Shown piece after piece: positions 33,433 to 42,421 of a stretch of DNA of 64,000 nt. The translations under genes and the position numbers were made by a program. The notes under the pieces were generated by a model. The model was not told where the DNA came from and did not search any database. It saw only the letters and a list, made by a program, of their open reading frames with translations. Location of the stretch: the NCBI RefSeq assembly GCF_003075075.1, contig NZ_QCYM01000063.1, forward strand, positions 44,717-108,716. Direction: 5' to 3'. Every line of letters starts with the position of its first letter. Within the stretch, counting starts at the first letter, position 1. The stretch is from Labrenzia sp. 011 (lineage in GTDB: Bacteria > Pseudomonadota > Alphaproteobacteria > Rhizobiales > Stappiaceae).

Positions 33433-34638
33433 ATGAAAACCAAGTTTCTTGCGCTTGCAGCCGGTCTGATGACCGCAACCGCCCTGGCGTCCGTTCCCGC
33501 ACAGGCCGATGTCAAGATCGGTCTTCTGGGCGGCATTTCCGGTCCGATCGCCGCCATGGCGCCGGCCATGATCGACGCGGCCCAGCTCGCCGTTCAGCAG
33601 GTGAATGAACAGGGCGGTATCGGTGACAACGAGAAGCTCGTCGGTGTTGTCGGCGACAGCGCCTGCAATCCGCAGAACGGTACCGACGCCGCCACCAAGG
33701 CCGTGAACATCGAAGGTGTTGCGGGAATGGTCGGCCCGCATTGCTCCGGCGCCGTTCTGGCCGCTGCAGGCTCCGTGACCATCCCGGCCGGCATCGTCAT
33801 GATCACGCCGTCCGGCACCTCGCCGGAAATCACCACTCTGGACGACAAGGGCACCGTGTTCCGCACCGTGCCTTCCGACGACTATCAGGGCCGCGCCCTG
33901 GCCCGGACGCTGAAGGAACAGGGCTACGGCAAGGTCGCCGTCGCCTATCTCAACAATGACTACGGCACCGGCCTCGCAAATGCTTTCAAGGCTGAATATG
34001 TCGACGAGCTGGGCGGTGAAATCACCCAGTTCGCCGCGCATGAGGAAGGCAAGGCGTCCTATCGCTCGAACCTGGCCGAACTCGCCAAGGGCGGCGCCGA
34101 TACCCTGGTCATCTTCGACTATGGCGACGGCACGGGTCTCACCATCCTGCGCCAGGCTCTGGAAAACGGCTTCTTCGACAAATTCGTCGGCGGCGACGGC
34201 ATGAAGTCCGACGCGGTCATCAACGAACTCGGCGCCGAGAACCTGGTCACCTTCGTGGCTTCCTCCCCGGTGGGCGAGAAGTCCGAGTCGCTCGACATGT
34301 TCAATGAAGCCTTCAAGGGCGTCGGCGGCGATCCGGATGCGATCTTCGCGACCACATCCTATGACGCCGCTTTCCTGATGGCGCTGGCTCTTGAAAAGGC
34401 CGGCGGCAAGAAGGACGGCGTCGCGGCCGCCATGGTGGAAGTCTCCAACGGCGACGGCGAAACCATCCGTCCGGGTGAGTGGAAGAAGGCCAAGGAACTG
34501 ATCGCAGCCGGCACGGCCATCGACTACAAGGGCGCCGCTGGCGACCACAACTTCGACGAAAACGGCGACGTCCCGGGCACCTACGCCCTGTGGGAGGTGG
34601 GCTCTGACGGCTACGAAGTCATCACGGAAATGAAGTAA
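33433..34638 (+). CDS. Periplasmic substrate-binding protein of HAAT importer
   Basis: The 401-residue protein has a Sec signal peptide (MKTKFLALAAGLMTATALAS, cleavage after AQA) and a type I periplasmic binding fold beginning VKIGLLGGISGPIAAMAP. Two Cys (SACNPQ and PHCSGA) fit the conserved disulfide of LivJ/LivK-like proteins, and MITPSGTSPEIT forms part of the ligand pocket. The family carries branched-chain amino acids, but also amides, urea and other ligands, so the substrate is open. AGGAGG-like sequence precedes the ATG, and the gene ends in a strong terminator. Confidence 0.92.
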   Translation: MKTKFLALAAGLMTATALASVPAQADVKIGLLGGISGPIAAMAPAMIDAAQLAVQQVNEQGGIGDNEKLVGVVGDSACNPQNGTDAATKAVNIEGVAGMVGPHCSGAVLAAAGSVTIPAGIVMITPSGTSPEITTLDDKGTVFRTVPSDDYQGRALARTLKEQGYGKVAVAYLNNDYGTGLANAFKAEYVDELGGEITQFAAHEEGKASYRSNLAELAKGGADTLVIFDYGDGTGLTILRQALENGFFDKFVGGDGMKSDAVINELGAENLVTFVASSPVGEKSESLDMFNEAFKGVGGDPDAIFATTSYDAAFLMALALEKAGGKKDGVAAAMVEVSNGDGETIRPGEWKKAKELIAAGTAIDYKGAAGDHNFDENGDVPGTYALWEVGSDGYEVITEMK

Positions 34639-34666
34639 GGGCCTTCTGAGGAAGAATCTGCTTGTG

Positions 34667-34700
34667 AAACCGGCGGCTCCAAAGAGCCGCCGGTTTTTCT
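34667..34700 (+). terminator. Rho-independent terminator of the ABC importer operon
   Basis: AAACCGGCGGCTC (34667-34679) pairs with GAGCCGCCGGTTT (34684-34696) around a 4-base loop, followed by a T-rich run. Confidence 0.9.
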
Positions 34701-34796
34701 TTGGGCACGCGCTGGCTATTGTCGTCGCGCAAAGGCGAAACGGTCAGGACATCACGTCCCTTACCCGAGGCTCCCAACCCGTGTATAAGCCCCGTC

Positions 34797-35975
34797 ATGC
34801 GTGATCTGGATGTTCTTGTTCTCGGCGGCGGCGCGGCCGGGTTGATGTGTGCCATAGAGGCGGCGAAGCGCGGTCGGAAGGTGCTGGTCATCGACCACGC
34901 CGCCAGGCCGGCGGAGAAGATCCGCATCTCCGGCGGCGGGCGCTGCAATTTCACCAATCTGAACTGTTCGCCGGCGAATTTCCTGTCGCAGAACCCGCGC
35001 TTCTGCGTGTCGGCGCTGAAGCGGTACACCCAGCACGACTTTCTGGCGCTGGTGGAAAAGCATCGCATCGCCTGGCACGAAAAGACCCTCGGTCAGCTCT
35101 TTTGCGACGACAGCGCCCGGGACATCATCCGCATGCTGCTGAGCGAGCTGGAAGCGGCCGGCGGTGCCCTTCAGCTGGAAACGGACATCAAGGCCGTCGA
35201 AAAACCGGACGAGCGGTTTTCCGTGTCGACATCCAAAGGCGCGCTCCGGGCTGCCTCGCTGGTGGTGGCGACCGGCGGTCCGTCGATTCCGAAGATGGGT
35301 GCCACCGGTTTCGGCTACGACCTTGCCCGGCAGTTCGGCCTGAACGTGATCCCGCCGCGTGCCGCCCTCGTGCCTCTGACCTTCTCGGATGCCAACAGGG
35401 ATCTTTGCAGCCGGCTGGCTGGCGTTTCCGTCGATGCGGTTGTCTCTTTCCGGAAAACGCGGTTTCGCGAAGGGTTGCTCTTTACCCATCGCGGCCTGTC
35501 CGGCCCGTCGATCCTGCAGATTTCCTCCTATTGGGAGGAAGGTCAGCCGGTCTCGGTGAATCTGTTGCCGCAGACGGATGTCTTCGCAACACTGCGCGCC
35601 GCCCGCCAGCAGAACCCGAAGCAGGATCTGAAGACCGCTCTGGGAACCCTGTTGCCGAACCGGCTCGTGGACGAACTTGCAAACGCCTTTCAGCTCAAGG
35701 GCCGTCTGGCGGATCAGTCCGACAAGGTGCTGCGCCGGGCGGCAGAGCAGGTGAACAACTGGCAATTGACACCCGTCGGCACGGAAGGCTACCGCACGGC
35801 GGAAGTCACGCTCGGCGGTGTCGACACGAAGGAACTGTCCTCGAAGACCATGGAGAGCTCACAGGTCCCCGGGCTCTATTTCATCGGTGAGAGTGTCGAT
35901 GTTACCGGGCATCTCGGCGGCTTCAATTTCCAGTGGGCCTGGTCATCCGGCCATGCGGCCGGGCAGGTTGTCTGA
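34797..35975 (+). CDS. HI0933/BaiN-type FAD flavoprotein
   Basis: The 392-residue protein starts MRDLDVLVLGGGAAGLMCAIE with the FAD-binding GGGAAG motif, then KIRISGGGRCNFTN, the hallmark of the HI0933 (YhiN) family, and it ends with GESVDVTGHLGGFNFQWAWSSG. I start it at 34797, where the dinucleotide fold begins; the frame is open for another 32 codons but they do not belong to the family. Members are NAD(P)/FAD reductases, with known examples acting on unsaturated or aromatic substrates; here the role is unknown. A diverged relative lies at 47340-48563. Confidence 0.9.
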   Translation: MRDLDVLVLGGGAAGLMCAIEAAKRGRKVLVIDHAARPAEKIRISGGGRCNFTNLNCSPANFLSQNPRFCVSALKRYTQHDFLALVEKHRIAWHEKTLGQLFCDDSARDIIRMLLSELEAAGGALQLETDIKAVEKPDERFSVSTSKGALRAASLVVATGGPSIPKMGATGFGYDLARQFGLNVIPPRAALVPLTFSDANRDLCSRLAGVSVDAVVSFRKTRFREGLLFTHRGLSGPSILQISSYWEEGQPVSVNLLPQTDVFATLRAARQQNPKQDLKTALGTLLPNRLVDELANAFQLKGRLADQSDKVLRRAAEQVNNWQLTPVGTEGYRTAEVTLGGVDTKELSSKTMESSQVPGLYFIGESVDVTGHLGGFNFQWAWSSGHAAGQVV

Positions 35976-36065
35976 TGCTATGCAGGTGCGGTGATATGGC
36001 GCCGCAGCATTTTTTGATGATCGCACCTCATTCGTGAGTATACTCCGGCAAAACCGGGGGACTGA

Positions 36066-37124
36066 ATGCGGCGAGTGACAATCCATGACGTGGCCGAGGC
36101 GGCCGGGGTGAGCCTTGCGACGGTCGACCGGGTGCTGAACGGGCGTCCGGGCGTGCGCAAGAACACGATACAAAAGGTCAAGCAGGCAGCCGAGGCGCTG
36201 AACTACAAGCCGGATGTCTTCGCCGCGGGCCTGGCCAAGAAACGCCTCTACCGGTTCCATTTCCTTCTGCCCAACGGTCCGAATGCCTTCATGGAGGACT
36301 TGACCCGCGAGGCGCTGTCCCATGCGCAGACCATGAGCGGCGAACGCATGCATGTTCATGTGGAACCGATCGACGCATTCGACGGCCACCGGGTGGCCGG
36401 AACGCTGGCGCTGATCGAGCGGGCGGTCTGCGACGGGGTGGCCGTGGTTGCCCCTGCCTTTCCCGAGGTGCGTGCTGCTATCGACCGCCTGCAGGATCGT
36501 GGCGTACCGGTGGTGACGCTGGTGTCCGATCATCCTTCCTCCACCCGCCAGCATTTCGTCGGCATCGACAACATGGCGGCCGGGCGCACGGCGGGCCGGC
36601 TGCTGGGGCGGTTCCTGCCGAAGGAGCCGGTGAAGATCGCGCTGATTGCCGGCTCTCTCGGACTGCGAGACCATGCCGAACGGTTCGCCGGCTGCAGGGA
36701 AGTGATCGAGGCGGACTTCCCCCATCTGCAACTGCTCAAGGTCCGCGAAGGCCGTGACGACAACGCCCGCAACGCCGATCTGGTGCGCGGATTCGTGAAG
36801 GATCATCCGGATCTGGCAGGCCTCTACAACATCGGCGCGGGCAACCGGGGCGCGATTTCGGCTCTCCAGGATACGGGCCGGTCGCAGGAGATCGTCTTCG
36901 TCGGCCACGAACTGACCCCCTATACGCGCGATGCCCTGCGGGCCGGTGTGCTGGATGCGGTGATTGCCCAGGATCCGGGACATGAGATTCGCAGCGCCAT
37001 CCGCGTGCTCAGGGCTCTGTGCGACGGGGTCCCGATCATCGGTGGTCAGGAACGCATCGGCATCGACATCTTTCTGAAGGACAATCTGCCGCAGGACATG
37101 GAAACGCCCGCCGGGGGGCAATAG
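36066..37124 (+). CDS. LacI-family transcriptional regulator
   Basis: The 352-residue protein has the LacI N-terminal HTH (TIHDVAEAAGVSLATVDRVLNGRPGVR) with hinge region, followed by a type I periplasmic-binding-like effector domain (FHFLLPNGPNAF to the end). The effector half resembles sugar-alcohol or ribose-type regulators that bind monosaccharides, but I cannot name the ligand. It is alone between the flavoprotein and rirA. Its targets could be elsewhere; no sugar transport genes adjoin. Confidence 0.92.
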   Translation: MRRVTIHDVAEAAGVSLATVDRVLNGRPGVRKNTIQKVKQAAEALNYKPDVFAAGLAKKRLYRFHFLLPNGPNAFMEDLTREALSHAQTMSGERMHVHVEPIDAFDGHRVAGTLALIERAVCDGVAVVAPAFPEVRAAIDRLQDRGVPVVTLVSDHPSSTRQHFVGIDNMAAGRTAGRLLGRFLPKEPVKIALIAGSLGLRDHAERFAGCREVIEADFPHLQLLKVREGRDDNARNADLVRGFVKDHPDLAGLYNIGAGNRGAISALQDTGRSQEIVFVGHELTPYTRDALRAGVLDAVIAQDPGHEIRSAIRVLRALCDGVPIIGGQERIGIDIFLKDNLPQDMETPAGGQ

Positions 37125-37268
37125 GGGCGGTACGGAACGGCTCGCGGCGGTGAAACGAGGTCGTTTCTGTCTTCCGGGAGGGGCTAAATCGGCAGCGTTT
37201 TTTAAAGTGGTCTCTTACATTCAATTTTTAGCATTGACCTTTCGAGCCGGGCACCTCATATCTAATGC

Positions 37269-37733
37269 ATGCGTTTGACACAACAGACAAACTATGCCGT
37301 ACGCGCACTCATGTATTGCGCGGTGAACCCGGACAAGCCCAGCAAGGTCGCGGATATCGCGTCCAGCTTCGACATGTCCGAGACACATCTGTTCAAGATC
37401 ATGAAGGTTCTGGTCGATGCCAATCTGATCAGGACCATTCGTGGTCGCAACGGTGGGGTCATGCTCGCCCGGCCGGCAGAACAGATCACCGTTGGTGAAG
37501 TGGTGCGTGCCGCGGAAGAAAGCTTCCTGCTGGCGGAGTGTTTCGACTCCGGCCGCAAGGACTGCCCGCTGATCGTTTCCTGCGGCTTCAACGGTTTGCT
37601 TCACGAAGCTCTCGAAGCCTTCATGGAAGTGCTCGACACCAAGTCGATCGCCGATCTGTCCGAGGACAGGTTCGGCATGCGTGATCTGCTCAAGATCGAT
37701 GCGCCCAAACCACCACTGGCCGCAAACGCCTAG
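37269..37733 (+). CDS. rirA: Rrf2-family iron regulator RirA
   Basis: The 154-residue protein begins MRLTQQTNYAVRALMYCAVN and has the RirA-type recognition region TIRGRNGGVMLARPAE and three cluster-ligand Cys residues in AECFDSGRKDCPLIVSCGFN. In rhizobia RirA binds an iron-sulfur cluster when iron is sufficient and represses iron-uptake genes at IRO boxes. The hemP gene directly downstream, with an IRO-like box, supports this over NsrR or IscR. A strong terminator follows the gene. Confidence 0.88.
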   Translation: MRLTQQTNYAVRALMYCAVNPDKPSKVADIASSFDMSETHLFKIMKVLVDANLIRTIRGRNGGVMLARPAEQITVGEVVRAAEESFLLAECFDSGRKDCPLIVSCGFNGLLHEALEAFMEVLDTKSIADLSEDRFGMRDLLKIDAPKPPLAANA

Positions 37734-37765
37734 GATTTTCCACGAAAATTCCTGACGACATTTCA

Positions 37766-37796
37766 AGGCGCCACCATCCGGTTGGCGCTTTTTTTT
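37766..37796 (+). terminator. Rho-independent terminator of rirA
   Basis: GCGCCA (37768-37773) pairs with TGGCGC (37783-37788) around a 9-base loop and is followed by eight T. Confidence 0.85.
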
Positions 37797-38115
37797 GTGT
37801 CTGGTGTCTGGCTGGGGGAAGATAGGGAACGCCTGGCTGGCTGGCCGCTGAGGGAGAGGAGAGGGCGGTTGGCTTGCCTGGCATTTGCTGCCCCTGATTG
37901 CTCAGAGGCCCTGTCTCATCCGGAACCAAAGGACGCGATTTCCGGTTCCGTTTCGATCAGGCATTGCCTTGATAGGAAAACTTGAGTATGAGTGTCAAGT
38001 ATAAAGTTGAGCTTTCAACTCACCTTTAAATTTTTCTGCCGACAGCTCATCGAAAGTGCCCCGCAGATCGGGCCGGACCGGTGAGACGATTGAAAGCCAA
38101 GGAGCGATTGCGCGC
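37797..38115 (+). other. Intergenic region upstream of hemP
   Basis: These bases hold the hemP promoter region with two palindromic operator candidates (next entry). Short frames on the minus strand are not supported. AAGGAG at 38099-38104 is the likely ribosome site of hemP. Confidence 0.5.
37981..38020. promoter_or_regulatory. IRO-box candidate and adjacent palindrome upstream of hemP
   Basis: CTTGAGTATGAGTGTCAAG (37981-37999) fits the rhizobial iron-response motif TGA-N9-TCA exactly, with paired flanks CT/AG. Five bases later AGTTGA-GCTT-TCAACT (38005-38020) is a second perfect inverted repeat. RirA encoded just upstream is the likely binder of the first site; the second could bind RirA or another iron regulator. 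Confidence 0.55.
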
Positions 38116-38331
38116 ATGACACCGACCGCCAACAGCCAGAAGCGCCGCCTTTCCCTCAGCACCTCCGGGGTCGCCCGGAGTGTCCTTGCCGGCACGCCAG
38201 CCGGACGCGACAAGACGGATTTCGATTCGCGCGAATTGTTCGCCGGAGGCCGACAGATTCACATTCATCACAATGAGGAAACCTATCGTCTGTCGATCAC
38301 CAAACAGGGCAAGCTGATTCTGACCAAGTGA
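38116..38331 (+). CDS. hemP: Hemin uptake protein HemP
   Basis: The 71-residue protein ends with the HemP domain: FDSRELFAGGRQIHIHHNEE, then TYRLSITKQGKLILTK, including the paired His and the RLxxTKxGKLILTK end. The ATG at 38116 is preceded by AAGGAG; a longer frame from 38056 lacks one. HemP proteins are small cytoplasmic regulators or helpers of haem uptake and are usually iron-repressed. No haem receptor or transporter genes are next to it here; the following genes are convergent. Confidence 0.9.
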   Translation: MTPTANSQKRRLSLSTSGVARSVLAGTPAGRDKTDFDSRELFAGGRQIHIHHNEETYRLSITKQGKLILTK

Positions 38332-38437
38332 TCACGGCCGGCCCTGTCGCTGCCCCGGCGCCAGGGCTGGTCGCGGACGAGGCCGGCCCGGATCAGGTCC
38401 GGACGGCATACGGCGCGCACCACGAGCGGTTGACGCC

Positions 38438-39901
38438 TTAAAACGCGGCTTCCACGTCGCCCATCTCCACATAGACGCTTTTCAGCTGGCTGTAGTAGGC
38501 GATGGCGGCATGGCCGTTTTCGCGGCCGATGCCGGATTTCTTGTAGCCGCCGAAGGGCATTTCGATCGGGGTCAGATTGTAGGTGTTGATCCAGCAGGTG
38601 CCTGCCTGAAGCTGGCCGATCACCCGGTGCGCGCGCTGGATGTCCCTGGTGAAGACGCCGGCCGCCAGCCCGAATTCCGTGTCGTTGGCCCGGGCGATCA
38701 CCTCGTCCTCGCCGGTGAAGTCCAAGACGCTCAGCACCGGACCGAAGATTTCCTCCCGGGCGATGCGCATGTCGTCCCTGACATCCGCGAAAACCGTCGG
38801 CTGCACGAAATACCCGTCCGGGAAGCTCGCCACGGTCGCCGCGCCACCGCCGCAGACGAGCCGCGCGCCTTCCTCCTGGCCCACCTGCATGTAATGCAGA
38901 ACCTTCTCCAGCTGCTGCCTGGAAACCAGCGGGCCGATATTCGTGGCCTCGTCCAGCGGGTCGCCGAGCACGGCCCCCTGTGTGCGTTCCGCAAGGCGGG
39001 CAACGAACCGGTCCTTGATGTCCGCATGGACGAAGACCCTTGTGCCGTTGGAGCAGATCTGGCCGGTGGAATAGAAATTGGCGTTGATCGCCGCCGACAC
39101 AGCGTTCTCGATATCCGCGTCCTCGAAGATGATCAGTGGCGACTTGCCGCCCAGCTCCAGCGTCGTCTTCTTCAGGTGTTCCCCCGCAAGGGCCGCCACC
39201 TTCGCCCCGGTCGGCACGGAGCCGGTCAGGGAAATCTTGGCGATATCGGGATGCGCGACCATCCGGGCCCCCACATCGCCAAACCCCTGAATGACGTTGA
39301 AGACCCCCTCCGGCAGGCCGGCCTCGCTCAGGGCTTCGGCCAGTTTCAGCGCGCTCAGCGGCGTGACTTCGGAGGGTTTGAAGATCATCGCATTGCCGCA
39401 GACCAGCGCGGGCGCTGCCTTCCAGCAGGCGATCTGGATCGGATAGTTCCAGGCGCCGATGCCGAAGCAGATGCCGAGCGGCTCGCGCCGGGTAAAGGCG
39501 AAGGAATCGCCGAGATCGATATGTTCGCCCGTCAGCGTCGCCGCGAGGCCGCCGTAGTATTCCAGGCAATCGGCGCCGGAGGTGGCGTCGGCGATCAGCG
39601 TTTCCTGCAGGGGCTTGCCGGTGTCGAGCGTTTCCAGAACCGACAGCTCATGGTTCTTCTCGCGCAGGATTTCGGCCGCCCGGCGCAGGACGCGCCCGCG
39701 CTCGGCCGGTGGCGTCGCCGCCCAGATCTTCTGGCCGTCCTTCGCGCTGCGGATGGCCGCCTCTATCACCCCGTCATCGGCGGTCTGGATCCGGGCGATC
39801 ACCTCCCCGGTGGCCGGGTAGAGCGAGTCGAACGGCGTGCCGTCCTGGCTTTCCAGGTAGGTGCCGCCAATATAGTGGGAAGCTTGCGGTTGGGCGCGCA
39901 T
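38438..39901 (-). CDS. betB: Betaine aldehyde dehydrogenase
   Basis: The 487-residue protein is an NAD-dependent aldehyde dehydrogenase with catalytic Cys283 in STGQICSNGTRVF, general base Glu249 in TLELGGKSPL and Asn152 in GAWNYPIQIACWK. These motifs and the context with betA and betI identify it as BetB, which oxidises betaine aldehyde to glycine betaine. AGGAG lies 8 bases before the ATG at 39901. It is the last gene of the betI-betA-betB set. Confidence 0.95.
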   Translation of the reverse strand: MRAQPQASHYIGGTYLESQDGTPFDSLYPATGEVIARIQTADDGVIEAAIRSAKDGQKIWAATPPAERGRVLRRAAEILREKNHELSVLETLDTGKPLQETLIADATSGADCLEYYGGLAATLTGEHIDLGDSFAFTRREPLGICFGIGAWNYPIQIACWKAAPALVCGNAMIFKPSEVTPLSALKLAEALSEAGLPEGVFNVIQGFGDVGARMVAHPDIAKISLTGSVPTGAKVAALAGEHLKKTTLELGGKSPLIIFEDADIENAVSAAINANFYSTGQICSNGTRVFVHADIKDRFVARLAERTQGAVLGDPLDEATNIGPLVSRQQLEKVLHYMQVGQEEGARLVCGGGAATVASFPDGYFVQPTVFADVRDDMRIAREEIFGPVLSVLDFTGEDEVIARANDTEFGLAAGVFTRDIQRAHRVIGQLQAGTCWINTYNLTPIEMPFGGYKKSGIGRENGHAAIAYYSQLKSVYVEMGDVEAAF

Positions 39902-39948
39902 GGGAGGCTCCTGCTTGTCTGTCTGAACCGGGTGACCCGGTGAACGGT

Positions 39949-41607
39949 TTAACGCTGGCTGGTTTCCCAGTCCGGATGGATCCAGGGTTCCTGATTGGAC
40001 GCGGGCAGCGGGTCCTTGCCGAGGATATGATCGGAGGCCTTTTCCCCCACCATAATCGACGGTGCGTTCAGATTGCCATTGGTGATTTGCGGAAAGATCG
40101 AACTGTCGGCAACGCGCAGGCCCTCGACGCCGATCACCCTGCACTGCGGGTCAACAACGGCCGTCGGATCCTCCGGTGCGCCCATCTTGCAGGTGCCGCA
40201 GGGATGATAGGCGCTTTCGACATGTTCGCGGATGAAGTCGTTCAGTGCTTCGTCGCTCTGCACATGGTCTCCCGGCTGGATTTCCGTGCCGCGATAGGGA
40301 GCGAAGGCCTCCTGGCCGAAAATTTCCCGCGTCAGGCGGATGCAGCGGCGGAAATCCTCCCAGTCCTCTTCGTGTTCCATGTAGTTGAACAGGATGGAGG
40401 GCTTGTCGTGCGGGTCGCCGGACGTCAGCCGGATCCGCCCGCGCGACTTTGACCGCATCGGACCCACATGGGCCTGGAAGCCGTGGCCTTCCGAGGCGGC
40501 CTTGCCGTCGTAACGCACGGCGAAGGGAAGGAAATGATACTGGATGTCCGGGTATCTGACGCCGGCCCGGGAGCGGATGAAGGCGCAGCTTTCGAACTGG
40601 TTCGATGCTCCGAGGCCCTGTTTGAAGAGCAGCCACTGTGCCCCGATCAGCGCCTTGGAGACCAGGTTCCAGTGCTTGTAGAGCGTGATCGGCTGGGTGC
40701 AGGCCTGCTGCAGGTATAGCTCCAGATGATCCTGAAGATTGGCGCCGACACCGGGCCGGTCGGCGACGATGTCGATCCCCATCTCCTGCAGGTGGTCCGC
40801 CGGACCGATGCCGGACTGCATGAGGATCTTCGGGGAGTTGATGGAAGAGGCCGCCAGGATCACCTCGCGGGCGGCCCTGGCCTCGCGGATGGCTCCGCCG
40901 GTTTCGAACGTCACCCCCACCGCGCGACCGTCCTCGATCAGAACCTTGTGCACCAGGGCGCCCTTGATCAGCTCCAGATTGTCCCGTTTGAGCGCGGGCT
41001 TCAGATAGGCATTGGCGGCGGACCAGCGGCGGCCCTTGTAGACCGTCATTTCCATGTCGCCGAAGCCTTCCTGACGTTCGCCGTTGTAATCGGCGGTCAC
41101 GCCGTAGCCGGCCTGTTCCCCTGCATCCCTGAAGGCATGGAACAGCGGGTTCCACTTGGTGCCGCGCGTCACGTGCAGCGGGCCGTCCGTGCCGCGCCAG
41201 CCGCTCTGGCCGCCGTGACTGGATTCCAGGCGCTTGTAGTAGGGCAGCACGTGCCGGTAGGCCCAGCCGCTCGCACCCATCTCCTCCCAGGTGTCGAAAT
41301 CGCAGGCATGGCCGCGCACATAGACCATTCCGTTGATCGAGGACGAGCCGCCGATGACCTTGCCGCGTGGCGTCGCCAGACGCCGTCCGCCGAGATGCGG
41401 TTCCGGGTCGGTTTCGAAGCCCCAGTCATACAGCGGCATGTTCATCGGATAGGACAGGGCTGCCGGCATCTGGATCAGCGGTCCGGCATCCGTTCCGCCG
41501 AATTCCAGAACCAGCACCCTGTTGCGAGGGTCTTCCGAAAGCCGGGAAGCCATGGCGCAGCCGGCGGATCCGGCGCCGACGATGATGAAGTCGAACTCTA
41601 GGGTCAT
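39949..41607 (-). CDS. betA: Choline dehydrogenase
   Basis: The 552-residue GMC oxidoreductase has the FAD fold IIVGAGSAGCAMASRLSEDP near the N-terminus, GGSSSINGMVYVRGHACDFD, and the active-site His in ESAYHPCGTCKMG. It oxidises choline to betaine aldehyde at the membrane. GGAG lies 6 bases before the ATG at 41607; the longer frame reads into betI. It sits between betI and betB on one probable transcript. Confidence 0.95.
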   Translation of the reverse strand: MTLEFDFIIVGAGSAGCAMASRLSEDPRNRVLVLEFGGTDAGPLIQMPAALSYPMNMPLYDWGFETDPEPHLGGRRLATPRGKVIGGSSSINGMVYVRGHACDFDTWEEMGASGWAYRHVLPYYKRLESSHGGQSGWRGTDGPLHVTRGTKWNPLFHAFRDAGEQAGYGVTADYNGERQEGFGDMEMTVYKGRRWSAANAYLKPALKRDNLELIKGALVHKVLIEDGRAVGVTFETGGAIREARAAREVILAASSINSPKILMQSGIGPADHLQEMGIDIVADRPGVGANLQDHLELYLQQACTQPITLYKHWNLVSKALIGAQWLLFKQGLGASNQFESCAFIRSRAGVRYPDIQYHFLPFAVRYDGKAASEGHGFQAHVGPMRSKSRGRIRLTSGDPHDKPSILFNYMEHEEDWEDFRRCIRLTREIFGQEAFAPYRGTEIQPGDHVQSDEALNDFIREHVESAYHPCGTCKMGAPEDPTAVVDPQCRVIGVEGLRVADSSIFPQITNGNLNAPSIMVGEKASDHILGKDPLPASNQEPWIHPDWETSQR

Positions 41608-41623
41608 GTGGGCTCCGGTCGGC

Positions 41624-42226
41624 TCAAAGGTCCGCGTCGCTGCGGCTGTGTGCGGCAATCTGGGTTTCGACATAGTCCTCGACCAGGGCGATGGCGGCTT
41701 CCCGGTCGGTCTGGGCATCGCTGAGGGCCTGGCGGATCCAGACCCCGTCAATCATGGACGCCGTGCCTTCGGCGACGCGGCGGGCCTCCTGCTGCGACAT
41801 GAAGGCACGCAGATTGACCGTCAGGTTGGAGGCAAGCCGGGCGGCGTAGACCCTCAGCAGCCGGCTGTTGCTTTCCGTGGTGCGGGACTGGACGTAAAAG
41901 GCCAGCCAGGCGGCGATGACGGCGGGCTGGAACTGGTCGACGGAGAAATTGCCCTCGATGATCGCCGAAATCCGCTCGCGCGGCGTTCCGGCCCTGGCGA
42001 GGCTGTCGCGGATGGCCCGGCCGAGTTCGGTCAGGAGATGGCGCATGGTTGCGGCCAGCAACTGGTCCTTGGAGCCGAAATAATGATGCACGAGACCGCC
42101 GGACACCCCGGCGCGTTTGGCGATCTGGGCCATGGTCACATCGCTGTAACCACGCTCGTGAATGGCATCGACTGTCGCGTCAATAAGGCTGCGCCGCCGT
42201 TTTGCTTCAATTCCGACCTTGGGCAT
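41624..42226 (-). CDS. betI: TetR-family repressor BetI
   Basis: The 200-residue protein starts MPKVGIEAKRRRSLIDATVD and has an HTH with VTMAQIAKRAGVSGGLVHHYFGSKDQL, the typical BetI recognition helix. The C-terminal ligand domain has the LAFYVQSR block. BetI represses the bet genes until choline is present. The likely operator is between it and choX (42261-42278), so it may control both directions. Confidence 0.95.
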   Translation of the reverse strand: MPKVGIEAKRRRSLIDATVDAIHERGYSDVTMAQIAKRAGVSGGLVHHYFGSKDQLLAATMRHLLTELGRAIRDSLARAGTPRERISAIIEGNFSVDQFQPAVIAAWLAFYVQSRTTESNSRLLRVYAARLASNLTVNLRAFMSQQEARRVAEGTASMIDGVWIRQALSDAQTDREAAIALVEDYVETQIAAHSRSDADL

Positions 42227-42260
42227 AGCGATCTCCGGATGTATCGGTGTCTTATTTTTA

Positions 42261-42278
42261 ATTGATCAGTCAATCAAT
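42261..42278. promoter_or_regulatory. BetI operator candidate
   Basis: ATTGATCAGTCAATCAAT is an inverted repeat (ATTGAT-N6-ATCAAT) located 35 bases upstream of betI and 143 bases upstream of choX. It resembles the TTGATTGA-type half-sites of BetI targets. Motif and position both fit. Confidence 0.55.
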
Positions 42279-42421
42279 GAAAACTTGCAAATTTTTCCGG
42301 TGGATGTTTGGATTGCCCTCACACAGGCTACCGGTCGAGGACGGGTAGCGCGGATTCCACGTGCGCCGGCCCCGGAACTGCGACATATAGACAAGATCGA
42401 TTTTCCAAAGGAGGTATTTCA

